This document shows, piece by piece, positions 19,904 to 27,667 of a DNA stretch of 64,000 bases (positions are counted from its first letter, which is position 1; the number at the start of each line of letters is the position of its first letter). The stretch covers positions 1-64,000 of the forward strand of contig CAXSDH010000002.1 of NCBI GenBank assembly GCA_964235765.1, written 5' to 3'. The stretch is from JAVVHH01 sp964235765. Lineage in GTDB: Bacteria; Pseudomonadota; Alphaproteobacteria; Acetobacterales; Acetobacteraceae. A program made the position numbers and the translations under genes. Under the pieces are notes generated by a model, which saw nothing but the letters and a program-made list of their open reading frames with translations, was not told the DNA's origin and did no database searches.

Positions 19904-22900
19904 AGGGCGGCCTCGATGCGCCAGATGGCGTAGGGCCGGTCGGGGGTGAGGGTGACGAACCGGGTGCGCTCGGCCCAGCGCTCGTGCGCGCCGCTCAGCA
20001 GGTCGGTAGCGCCGAGCGCCGCGGGCTCCGGGGCGAAGCGGTGGAACGGCAGCGCCAGGGAAGTGGGTTGCGGGTGGGCCGGGTCCATGCTGATGGCGAC
20101 CAGGACCACGTTGGTGCGGCCGGGCGTTGCTTTCTCGAAGAACAGCACCTGGTCGTTCGGGGCGTCGAGGAAGGTGATGCCGAGATGCGTTTGCAGCGCG
20201 GGGTTCAGCTTGCGGATGGCGTTGAGCTGGGCGATCTCGGCGATGATGTTGCCGGGCCGGTCCCAATCCCAGGCGCGGATTTGGTATTTCTCGCTGTCGA
20301 GGTACTCTTCCTTGCCGGGCACGTGCGGTGTCGCCTCGCATAGCTCGAAGCCGTTATAGACGCCCCATAGGCCCGAGAGGGTCGCGGCGAGCGCGGCGCG
20401 GATCAGGAATCCGGGGCGGCCCGAGGTTTGCAACATGACCGGGTTGATGTCGGGCGTGTTGACGAAGAAGTGCGGGCGGAAGAAGTCGGCGGGCGGGCCG
20501 GCGGTCAGCTCGGTCAGGTATTCGCGGAACTCCTGCTTCGAGTTGCGCCAGGTGAAGTAGGTATAGGATTGCGAGAAGCCGGCCTTGGCCAGCCGATACA
20601 TGACTTTTGGCCGGGTGAAGGCTTCGGCCAGGAACACCGCGTCCGGGTAGCGGGATTGCACTTCGGCGATCATCCATTCCCAGAAGGGCAGCGGTTTCGT
20701 GTGCGGGTTGTCGACGCGGAACAGGCGGACGCCCTGGCGTGCCCAGTACAGCACGCTTTCGCACAGGGCGACCCACAGGCCGGGCACTGCGCCGGGCGCG
20801 TAGAAGTCGACGTTGACGATATCCTCGTATTTCTTGGGCGGATTCTCGGCGTAGCGGATGGTGCCGTCCGGCCGCCAGTTGAACCACTCCTTGTGCTGCC
20901 GCAGCCAGGGGTGGTCGGGCGAGCATTGGATGGCGAAGTCGATCGCCAGTTCCAGGCCATGCTCGGCGGCTGCGAGCCGGAGGTGCTGGAAGTCCTCGAT
21001 GGTGCCGAGTTCCGGGTGGAGCGCGTCGTGGCCGCCCTCCTCCGAGCCGATGGCATAGGGGCTGCCGGGGTCGTCCGGGGCCGGCGTGAGGGTGTTGTTG
21101 CGGCCCTTGCGGTTCTTGCGGCCGATGGGGTGGATGGGCGGGAAATAGAGCACGTCGAAGCCCATGGCCTGGATGCGGGGCAGGTGGCGGACGACGTCGC
21201 GGAAGGTGCCGTGGCGGGCCGGGTCGTCGCTCATGGAGCGGGGGAAGACTTCGTACCAGCTTGCGAACCCGGCGGCGGTGCGCTCGGCTTGCAGCGGGAT
21301 GGGGCGATCGAGCGAAACGCTATGCGGGCGGTCGTCGGCTTGGGCCATCAATGCGGCGGTTTCCGGCGCGAGCAGGGCGTCGCGGCGGGCGTCGTCGTTC
21401 CTTTTGCCGCGCAGCACGGCGTTGAGCGGGCCTTGCAGCTTGCGCTTGCAGCGGGCGGCGGCGGCGGCGACCAGGACTGCGCCTTCCTGGATTTCGAGCG
21501 CGGTCGGGACGCCGGCGTCGTGCTTCTTGGAAAGCTCGTCGGTGAAGGTGCTGAAAGCGTCGCGCCAGGCCTCGATCGTGTAGTGGGTGACGCCGAGCCG
21601 GGACAGCGGCAGGTCGGCCGCCCAGCGGTCGTTGCCGAGCAGGCGCATCGGGGTTTCGGTCCAGCCGGCTTCGCCCGGGCCGCGCCAGCGCAGCATTGCG
21701 GCCAGCTTGTCGTGGCCGTCGCCGATGATGTCGGCTTCGACCCGCACTAAGGTGCCGAGGGTGCGCCGGGCGGGGAAGCGGCCGCCGTCCACGCTGGGCG
21801 CCGGCGCCTCGATGGCGAGCCTTGGGCGGAGGGCGGCCTGGGCCGCATCGGCGGCGGCCAAGGGCGTCGCGACCGGGAGGGCGGCGGCGGCGGCGGCGAA
21901 GAGCAGCAGTTCGCCGGGCTGGACCGGGACGGTCGATGCGGGCGTGAGCGGCGGGGCGCCCGCCGCCGTCGAGGCGAAGGGGCCGAAGATGCCGCCGGCC
22001 GCCGCCAGGAGCGGCCCGGCGTCGACGCTGGCGGGCTGGCTCGCCAGATTGACCAAGGCCAGCCCGGCGTGATGGGCGCGGCGGGGGTCCGGCGCGTCGG
22101 TCAGCAGCAGGGCGACGAGGGCGTTGCCGGCCCCGGATAGCAGGCGCGTGTGGGCGCCGCCGGCGATGGCCTGGCGCTGGGCGTTCAGGGCGGCGGCGTG
22201 CGGGTCGTCCGTCATCCAGCCTTCGGCGAGTACCGCGGAGAGGCGGCGGCGCGCCGGGTCGGCTTGCCCGCCGGCGTCGGCGACCACGGGGGCGATGGTC
22301 CGCAGCAGTTCCAGCTCGTGCCAGAGCCAATCCTCGCGGCCGTCCCACCAGGGCAGCGACGAGGCGACCAGGTCGAGCACGCCGGGCTGCAACTCTCGCA
22401 GCACGTTCCAGGGCAGGCCGGGGGTCCAGCCGAACAGGACCGCGCCGGGGCAGGCGCGCCGGAGGTGGGCGAGGAAGCCCGGCACCTGGGGAAGCGGAAG
22501 GTTGGGCAAGCCGAGCAGGCGCGCGCCCGCCACGCCGCCATCCAGCAGCGCCTGAAGTTTGCAGGCCCACCAGGTGGCAAGGGCTTCGGCGGTCTCTGGG
22601 CCGGTCACGACGGCGAGGGCTTCGCCGGCTGGCCGGGGGTGCTGCCTCGGGTCGGTGGACGGGGTGGGCAGGCTGGTGAACAGGCTGGCTGGCGTGGGCG
22701 GGCCGGAGCCGGGGTCCGCCTCGGTGCGGTCGACGCTGATGTCCACGAGGACGGCGAGCCCGAGGCTGCGCGCGGCCGCTGGCAGGCCGACGGGCGGCAT
22801 GGCCGCGGGCCAGAGCACATGGTCGAACCCCTGCGCCGCCGCGATGGCGATGGCAGGACGCCAATCCGCTTCGCCATCCAGGTGCAGGATACGCGGGGCG

Positions 22901-22995
22901 CTGCGGCCCAGCCTGCCAGCAGTTAAGGTTTGCCCGGCAGCTATCGTTTGCCCGGCAGCTATCGTTTGCCCGGCAGCTATCGTTTGCGTCGTCAA
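19900..22995 (-). CDS. glgE: Alpha-1,4-glucan:maltose-1-phosphate maltosyltransferase with extra N-terminal domain
   Basis: This GH13_3 enzyme transfers maltose from maltose-1-phosphate to alpha-1,4-glucans. The GlgE core starts near residue 390 (VDGGRFPARRTLGTLV, then the GFDVLYFPPIHPIG strand). The nucleophile is in FRVDNPHTKPLPFWE near residue 760 and the acid Glu in VFLAEAFTRPKVM. The first ~390 residues are not part of a minimal GlgE. They look like a barrel-like domain with equivalents of the GH13 strands (GFDHVLWPAAM, LGLAVLVDIS, ARLLGLPNLPLP, VLFGWTPGLPWNV) but no catalytic Asp or Glu. The start is a TTG preceded by GGGAG at 9-nt spacing, followed directly by three TIAAGQ repeats; no ATG occurs before about residue 70. 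It is the first gene of the seven-gene operon, 63 bases after phyR on the same strand. Confidence 0.9.
22928..22981 (-). repeat. Three perfect 18-bp tandem repeats at 5' end of glgE
   Basis: The unit GTTTGCCCGGCAGCTATC (plus-strand sense) occurs three times without change and is followed by a 6-nt partial copy. In the glgE frame it encodes TIAAGQ repeated just after the TTG start. The identical copies point to a recent slippage-type expansion that keeps the reading frame. Confidence 0.95.
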
Positions 22996-23016
22996 ACCTG
23001 ATGTCTCCCGTCCGTT

Positions 23017-23054
23017 GGGCAGAAGCGCCCGGAGTGGCCGGGAGTTGCCCGGCC
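23017..23054 (-). other. Tandem hairpins between phyR and glgE
   Basis: GGCCGGG, a 5-nt loop and CCCGGCC (23036-23054) form a perfect 7-bp stem starting just past the phyR stop. A second short stem, GGGC/GCCC with a 6-nt loop, lies at 23017-23030. No T-run follows on the minus strand, so this is not a textbook intrinsic terminator. It may attenuate or process a phyR-glgE transcript. Confidence 0.4.
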
Positions 23055-23058
23055 TCGC

Positions 23059-23805
23059 CTACTCGAGCAGCACGCCGCCGGTGACCGCCTGGTAGGTGGC
23101 GATGGCGAGGGTCATAGGCTCGAACGGCTTGGTGATGACGAAGGCTGGCTCGAGCGCCTCGCCGGTCAGCAACCGCTCGGGATAGGCGGTTACGAAGATT
23201 ACCGGGGCGTAGTGATGGCGCATGATGCGGCTGACGGCCGATGTGCCGTCGCCGCCGCTGCCGAGGTTGATATCGGCCAGGATGAGGCCGGGCCGGTGCA
23301 GTTCGGCCAGCTCGACCGCTTCGGCTTCGGTGGCTGCCACGCCGACCACGTTGTGGCCGCAGCTTTGCACCAGTTCCTCGATGTCCATCGCGATCACCGG
23401 TTCGTCCTCGATGATGAGCACGTCGGTCGCGGCGCCCGCGCGCAGGTGTTCGCGGGCGGCCGCCAACTGGCTCTCGGCGTCCTTGACCGGGATGGCGACG
23501 ATCGGCGCGGCGGCCTCGATCGGCAGTTCCTCCAGGGAGGTCAGCAGCAGCAACTGGCGCTGTTTTTGCGACAGCCGGCCGATGACGAAGGGGCTGCTGG
23601 CGACGCTGGCCTTGTCGAACCGGCGGGTCACGGTTTGATAGAGGGCGTGCTTGGCGTCGCTGTCGGTTTCGGCTTCGGCCAGCATTTCCTGCAAGCTTTC
23701 GGCAACTAAGCTGTCGCCGCGCGGTTGGCTGCCGGTAAGTGCCCGGGCGTATCGCCGGGCATAGGGCAGCGCGCGGATCAGGCCCTCGCGGCGCAAGCTG
23801 GTCAT
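23059..23805 (-). CDS. phyR: General stress response anti-anti-sigma response regulator PhyR
   Basis: This 248-residue protein has the PhyR architecture: an ECF-sigma-like N-terminal domain (about residues 1-118) and a C-terminal receiver (about 127-240). When phosphorylated, PhyR binds the anti-sigma factor NepR through the sigma-like domain and so frees EcfG. Receiver residues are visible: acidic pair in IIEDEP (133-135), phosphoacceptor Asp178 in LILADINLG, Thr206 in VTAYPE and Lys226 in ITKPFEP. It is divergent from the sigma-nepR-kinase cluster, the usual arrangement in Alphaproteobacteria. Unusually, it is also followed on its own strand by the trehalose operon. Confidence 0.95.
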   Translation of the reverse strand: MTSLRREGLIRALPYARRYARALTGSQPRGDSLVAESLQEMLAEAETDSDAKHALYQTVTRRFDKASVASSPFVIGRLSQKQRQLLLLTSLEELPIEAAAPIVAIPVKDAESQLAAAREHLRAGAATDVLIIEDEPVIAMDIEELVQSCGHNVVGVAATEAEAVELAELHRPGLILADINLGSGGDGTSAVSRIMRHHYAPVIFVTAYPERLLTGEALEPAFVITKPFEPMTLAIATYQAVTGGVLLE

Positions 23806-23876
23806 GGGACATCCTTTTGATGCACGGAAGCGGGATGGAAGGCGGCGAGGCGAACAGAGCTGGCGGAGGAGCTTCC

Positions 23877-24383
23877 GTGGACATAGCCGAAGCCGAGCTT
23901 CGCCGCCAAATCGGCGTACTGCTGCCGGAGCTTCGCGGGTTCGCCCGCTTCCTCGCGCGCGACCGGGCCGCGGCGGACGATGTGGTCGGGGATGCGCTGG
24001 TCCGTGCCCTGGGCGCGCTGCGGCAGTTCCAGCCGGGGACCAACCTGAAGGCGTGGCTGCTCGCGATCGTGCGCAACGCGTTCTACGAGCAGGCCCGGCG
24101 GCGGAAGCGCGAAACGCAGGTGCTGGAGGCCCGGCCTGGCGCCGACGCGGCGGCCGGTCCTTCGCAGGAGGCGCGCGCGAGCGTTACGGACTTGCAGCGG
24201 CTGATATGGGCTCTGCCGCCATTGCTGCGGGAGGCCTTGATCCTGGTGGGTGCCCAGGAGATGTCGAACGACGAGGCGGCGTTGGTCTGCAACGTGCCGC
24301 CGGGCACGATGAAGGCACGCGTTTCGCGCGGCCGGGCGGCCCTGGCGGAGGCTATCCGGCGGGCGGAGAGTGGAGCGGGGTGA
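23877..24383 (+). CDS. ECF sigma factor, EcfG-like (first copy)
   Basis: This 168-residue sigma-70 family protein should direct RNA polymerase to general-stress promoters. The GTG at 23877 is chosen because GGAGGA lies 6 bases upstream and the product then starts at region 2; the frame is open upstream into phyR. Region 2 includes DVVGDALVRALGALRQF and GTNLKAWLLAIVRNAFYEQ; region 4 includes the LPPLLREALILVGAQEMSNDEA-type helix-turn-helix, ending PGTMKARVSRGRAAL. Its motif pattern matches the EcfG (ECF15) type. A second EcfG-like gene follows 153 bases downstream. Confidence 0.85.
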   Translation: MDIAEAELRRQIGVLLPELRGFARFLARDRAAADDVVGDALVRALGALRQFQPGTNLKAWLLAIVRNAFYEQARRRKRETQVLEARPGADAAAGPSQEARASVTDLQRLIWALPPLLREALILVGAQEMSNDEAALVCNVPPGTMKARVSRGRAALAEAIRRAESGAG

Positions 24384-24536
24384 CGTCATTGGGTTGATCG
24401 CTAACTTAGGGCAGGTTCGGGCGCGGCAATTACGGGACGCGTCGATCTTTCCGGTTCTCGCGCGTTCGTGACCCGGCCGATGCAACGTTCCAGTGCCCAC
24501 CGCCATTCGTTCGATACAGACGCTAGGGGACGCCGG

Positions 24537-25103
24537 ATGAGCACCAACATCTTCCACGACCAGGTCATCGCAATCCTGCCGAAGCTTCGCGTGCAGGCAT
24601 TGGCACTGACCCGCAACCGGGCGGCTGCCGAGGACCTGGTCCAGGACGCGGTTTGCAACGCATTGTCGGCCAGCGGCAGCTTCATCCCGGGCACCAATTT
24701 CCCGGCTTGGATGCACCGCATTCTGCGCAACCGCTTCATCTCCAACCTGCGCAAGCGCCGCGACACGACCGACATCGACGACGTGCCGGCGCACACCTTC
24801 GCGACCGAGGCGCCGCATGAGGACCGCTTGGCGCTCAAGGAACTCGGCGCCGCCATGACGCGGCTGCCGGCCGATCAGCGCGAGGCGCTGGTCATGGTCG
24901 TCGTGCATGGCATGAGCTACGAGGATCTGTCCGAGGCGACGGGTTGCGCCGTGGGCACGGCCAAGAGCCGCGTGTTCCGCGCCCGGCGCCAGCTCGAGGC
25001 CTGGTTGCTCGGGGAGGCGAAGGACAAGAGTTCGGCCCGGGTTGCGGCCCGAGCGGTTCGTATCCTGCCGGCGCTCGGCGGCGAGCCGGCTTCGAGGACC
25101 TAG
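24537..25103 (+). CDS. ECF sigma factor, EcfG-like (second copy)
   Basis: This 188-residue ECF sigma factor follows the first in the same orientation. The ATG at 24537 (MSTNIFHDQVIAILPKL) has AGGGGA upstream; longer in-frame starts add residues that do not look like region 2. Region 2 is seen in AAAEDLVQDAVCNALSAS and GTNFPAWMHRILRNRFISN, region 4 in LPADQREALVMVVVHGMSYE and VGTAKSRVFRARRQLEAWL. It lies directly upstream of nepR, the normal position of an EcfG partner. Differences from copy one across the region 2.4/4.2 segments suggest partly different promoter choice (inference). Confidence 0.87.
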   Translation: MSTNIFHDQVIAILPKLRVQALALTRNRAAAEDLVQDAVCNALSASGSFIPGTNFPAWMHRILRNRFISNLRKRRDTTDIDDVPAHTFATEAPHEDRLALKELGAAMTRLPADQREALVMVVVHGMSYEDLSEATGCAVGTAKSRVFRARRQLEAWLLGEAKDKSSARVAARAVRILPALGGEPASRT

Positions 25104-25191
25104 CGAAAGGGTTGGCGGATTTTTGGAGCGGCGGGTCGGGGCAGGGAACGCGCCATTCGCCCCGGCAAGCCGCCTAATGGATCGAGCGGGC

Positions 25192-25380
25192 ATGAACAGT
25201 TTCACCATGACGAACCGCAAGGACAAGCCACCCTCGAAGCCGATTCAGCAATCCCGGGCTACGGACTCGGCCTTCGATGTCTGGCTGAACCGCGGGCTCC
25301 ATCAATTGTTCGATGATGTGACGAAGGAGCAGGTGCCGGAAGAACTGCTCAAGATCATAAAAGACGACGAGAGGAAGTGA
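25192..25380 (+). CDS. nepR: Anti-sigma factor NepR
   Basis: This 62-residue protein matches NepR, the small anti-sigma factor that holds EcfG inactive until phosphorylated PhyR removes it. The conserved two-helix core reads FDVWLNRGLHQLFDDV, then VPEELLKIIKD. The ATG at 25192 is the most likely start; in-frame ATGs at 25177 and 25207 would change only the disordered N-terminus. The stop overlaps the GTG start of the sensor kinase by 4 bases, coupling the two. Confidence 0.92.
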   Translation: MNSFTMTNRKDKPPSKPIQQSRATDSAFDVWLNRGLHQLFDDVTKEQVPEELLKIIKDDERK

Positions 25381-26432
25381 GGCGGCGCCGGTCCTTGGGG
25401 GCCGGTAAAGCAGCGAGGCGGACAGCGGTCGCTTTCCAGTCGGTGCCATTGCGCGTCAGCCTCGTCTTCATCGTTGCCGTCTCCCCCCTGATTTGTCTGC
25501 TTAGCCTATGGGCGCCCCGCGAACGCAGCTTGCTTTGGGTTGTCGTTGCGGTCGCACTTGGGATCGCGGTGGTGATTTTCGGGCTGGACTTCGTCATCGC
25601 GGCGCCGTTACGCCGGCTGGGCCGAGGCATCGATGGCTGGCGTGCGGGCGGCGGGTTCGACGCGCACCGCAACGCGAAGCTGCCGCGGGAGTATCGCCGG
25701 CTCGCGCTCTCGTTCAAACGGTCCACGTTGGCGCTGAGCAGGCGCGAGGCGGAATTGCGCCGGGCCGTCGAACTGCAGGAACTGGCGATGCAGGAGATTC
25801 ACCACCGGGTGAAGAACAACCTCCAGATCGTCGCCAGCCTGCTGAACCTGCAGGCCAGCCGGATCAGGTTGCCGGCGGCGAAGGCGGAGTTTCAGTCGGC
25901 GCGCGACCGGGTGCGGGCTTTGGCGACGGTGCACCGCCATCTCTACGCGCATGGCGACGTGCACACCATCAACATGCGGACCTTTCTGCGGGAGCTGTGC
26001 GGCCCCTTGTTCCAGGCCATGGGCGAGACCGAGGGGGAGCGGCTTGCGCTCGAGATCGATGCGCCGGAGCTGAAGATGTCCAGCGACCAGGCGGTCCCGC
26101 TCAGCCTGATCGTGACCGAGGCGGTGACCAATGCGATCAAGTACGCCTATCCGGCGGGACGCCGCGGCACGATCACGATCCGTCTCACCAAGGTGGGGGA
26201 CGACGTCGATCTCGACATCCATGACGATGGGGTGGGGATTCCTGCCGGCCGGGTCGAGACGGAGGCGGGGACGCGGGATGGGATCGGCATCCAGCTGATC
26301 AACGGCTTCACGCGGCAGCTTGGCGGAAAGCTCGAGGTGCAGGAGGGCTGCGGCACGCGGTATCGGGTGCGGATGAGGCTGCGGCGGGAGCGGCTGGACA
26401 GTCCGCAGTTCGGCACGGACCGGCCGGGGTAG
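25377..26432 (+). CDS. HWE/HisKA_2-type membrane sensor histidine kinase
   Basis: This 351-residue kinase is the probable input to the adjacent PhyR (inference from position and family). Two membrane helices occupy about residues 25-48 and 53-76, with almost no periplasmic loop between them, so sensing may be within the membrane or through partners. The dimerisation/phosphorylation box is MQEIHHRVKNNLQIV (near residue 140), typical of HisKA_2 kinases. The ATPase domain has VTEAVTNAIKYAYP (N box) and IHDDGVGIP (G1). The GTG start overlaps nepR. The C-terminal 12 residues run past the normal ATPase domain. Confidence 0.9.
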   Translation: MRRRRSLGAGKAARRTAVAFQSVPLRVSLVFIVAVSPLICLLSLWAPRERSLLWVVVAVALGIAVVIFGLDFVIAAPLRRLGRGIDGWRAGGGFDAHRNAKLPREYRRLALSFKRSTLALSRREAELRRAVELQELAMQEIHHRVKNNLQIVASLLNLQASRIRLPAAKAEFQSARDRVRALATVHRHLYAHGDVHTINMRTFLRELCGPLFQAMGETEGERLALEIDAPELKMSSDQAVPLSLIVTEAVTNAIKYAYPAGRRGTITIRLTKVGDDVDLDIHDDGVGIPAGRVETEAGTRDGIGIQLINGFTRQLGGKLEVQEGCGTRYRVRMRLRRERLDSPQFGTDRPG

Positions 26433-26520
26433 GGTTTGCCGATAGTCGCCGCCGGGGTCGCCCTTGCGCGAAGGCCTGTTGCGCGGCACATCGGGCAAGG
26501 TGGGGCTGGGAGTGGCGGCG

Positions 26521-27666
26521 ATGGATGCGGAGTTGCGGGACGAATTGACGCGGTGGCGCCAGCATCTGCACCGCCATCCCGAATTGTCGACCGAGGAGCG
26601 GGAGACGTCCGCCTTCGTTTGCGAGACGCTTCGCGCCCTGGGTGTGCCGTTCACGCCCGGCGTGGGCGGCCACGGCGTGGTGGCGACGCTGACGCGGGGC
26701 CAGTCCAACCGGAGCGTGGGGCTGCGGGCCGACATGGACGCTCTGCCGATCACCGAAACCACGGGGCTGCCCTATGCCTCGGCCGCGCCGGGGGTGATGC
26801 ACGCCTGCGGCCATGACGGGCACACGGCGAGCCTGCTCGGCGCGGCGGCCTTGCTGGTACGGGACACGAGCTGGACGGGGACGGTGCACCTCGTGTTCCA
26901 GCCGGCCGAGGAGGGCTATGGCGGCGCCAAGGCCATGCTGGCCGACGGGCTGTTCGCGCGGTTCCCGATGGAGCGCATCTTCGGTTACCATAATTGGCCG
27001 GGCCTCGAGGCGGGCGTGGTGGCGGTGCATGACGGGCCGGTGATGGCGGCCGGCGCCCGCTTGGCGATCGAAGTGGAGGGGCATGCCGGGCACGCCGCCA
27101 TGCCGCATCTGACGCGCGACCCCATGCTGGCTTCGGCGCACCTGCTGATTGCGCTGCAATCGCTCGTCGCGCGCAACGTGGACCCGCTGGAGAGCGCGGT
27201 GGTGTCGATCTGCATGGTGCATGGCGGGGTTGCCGCCAACCAGATCCCCAGCCGCGCCTCGATGCACGGCACGTTCCGGACGCACAAGCCTGCGGTGCGG
27301 GACCTGGTGGAGGCCGGGATCCGGCGGATCGCCGATGGCGTGGCCCGCACGTTCGATGTCACCGCGTCGGTGGACATCTGGCACGGGGTTTCGACCACGA
27401 CGAACTCGCCCGCCGAGGCGGCGCTGGCGGCGGCAAGCGGCGCCGATATCGGGGCGGTCGTGCGGCGCGACCTGCCGCCGAGCATGGCGGGCGAGGATTT
27501 CGGCTGGTATCTCGACGAGCGGCCCGGCGCTTTTGCCTGGATCGGCAACGGCCCGGCGCAGTCCGGCAGCGAGCTGCATAATCCTGGATACGACTACAAC
27601 GACGCGATCCTGCCGGTCGCGGCGGGTTGGCTGGCGGCGACGGCCCGCCGCGCCCTGTCGGACTAG
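26521..27666 (+). CDS. M20 family amidohydrolase (hippurate hydrolase-like)
   Basis: This 381-residue zinc hydrolase of the M20D group cleaves amide bonds of N-acyl amino acids or similar substrates. The N-terminus WRQHLHRHPELSTEE, GLRADMDALPI, the metal-binding MHACGHDGHTASLL, FQPAEEGYGGAKAML with the catalytic Glu, and GGVAANQIPSRASMHGT are family hallmarks. ATG 26521 with GGGAG 8 bases upstream is preferred over the open frame to 26464. It is followed by cydD with a 1-base gap. There is no visible functional link to its neighbours, and the substrate is unknown. Confidence 0.92.
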   Translation: MDAELRDELTRWRQHLHRHPELSTEERETSAFVCETLRALGVPFTPGVGGHGVVATLTRGQSNRSVGLRADMDALPITETTGLPYASAAPGVMHACGHDGHTASLLGAAALLVRDTSWTGTVHLVFQPAEEGYGGAKAMLADGLFARFPMERIFGYHNWPGLEAGVVAVHDGPVMAAGARLAIEVEGHAGHAAMPHLTRDPMLASAHLLIALQSLVARNVDPLESAVVSICMVHGGVAANQIPSRASMHGTFRTHKPAVRDLVEAGIRRIADGVARTFDVTASVDIWHGVSTTTNSPAEAALAAASGADIGAVVRRDLPPSMAGEDFGWYLDERPGAFAWIGNGPAQSGSELHNPGYDYNDAILPVAAGWLAATARRALSD

Positions 27667-27667
27667 G

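Noticed and set aside
22928..22981. Direct repeats considered as CRISPR
   Set aside because: Units are contiguous with no spacers and keep the glgE frame.
24384..24536. EcfG-type promoter (GGAAC, 16-17 nt, CGTT) near phyR, the sigma genes, nepR and glgE
   Set aside because: Partial matches such as GGGAC with a 15-nt spacer to GTT occur, but none meets the consensus, so I do not annotate one.
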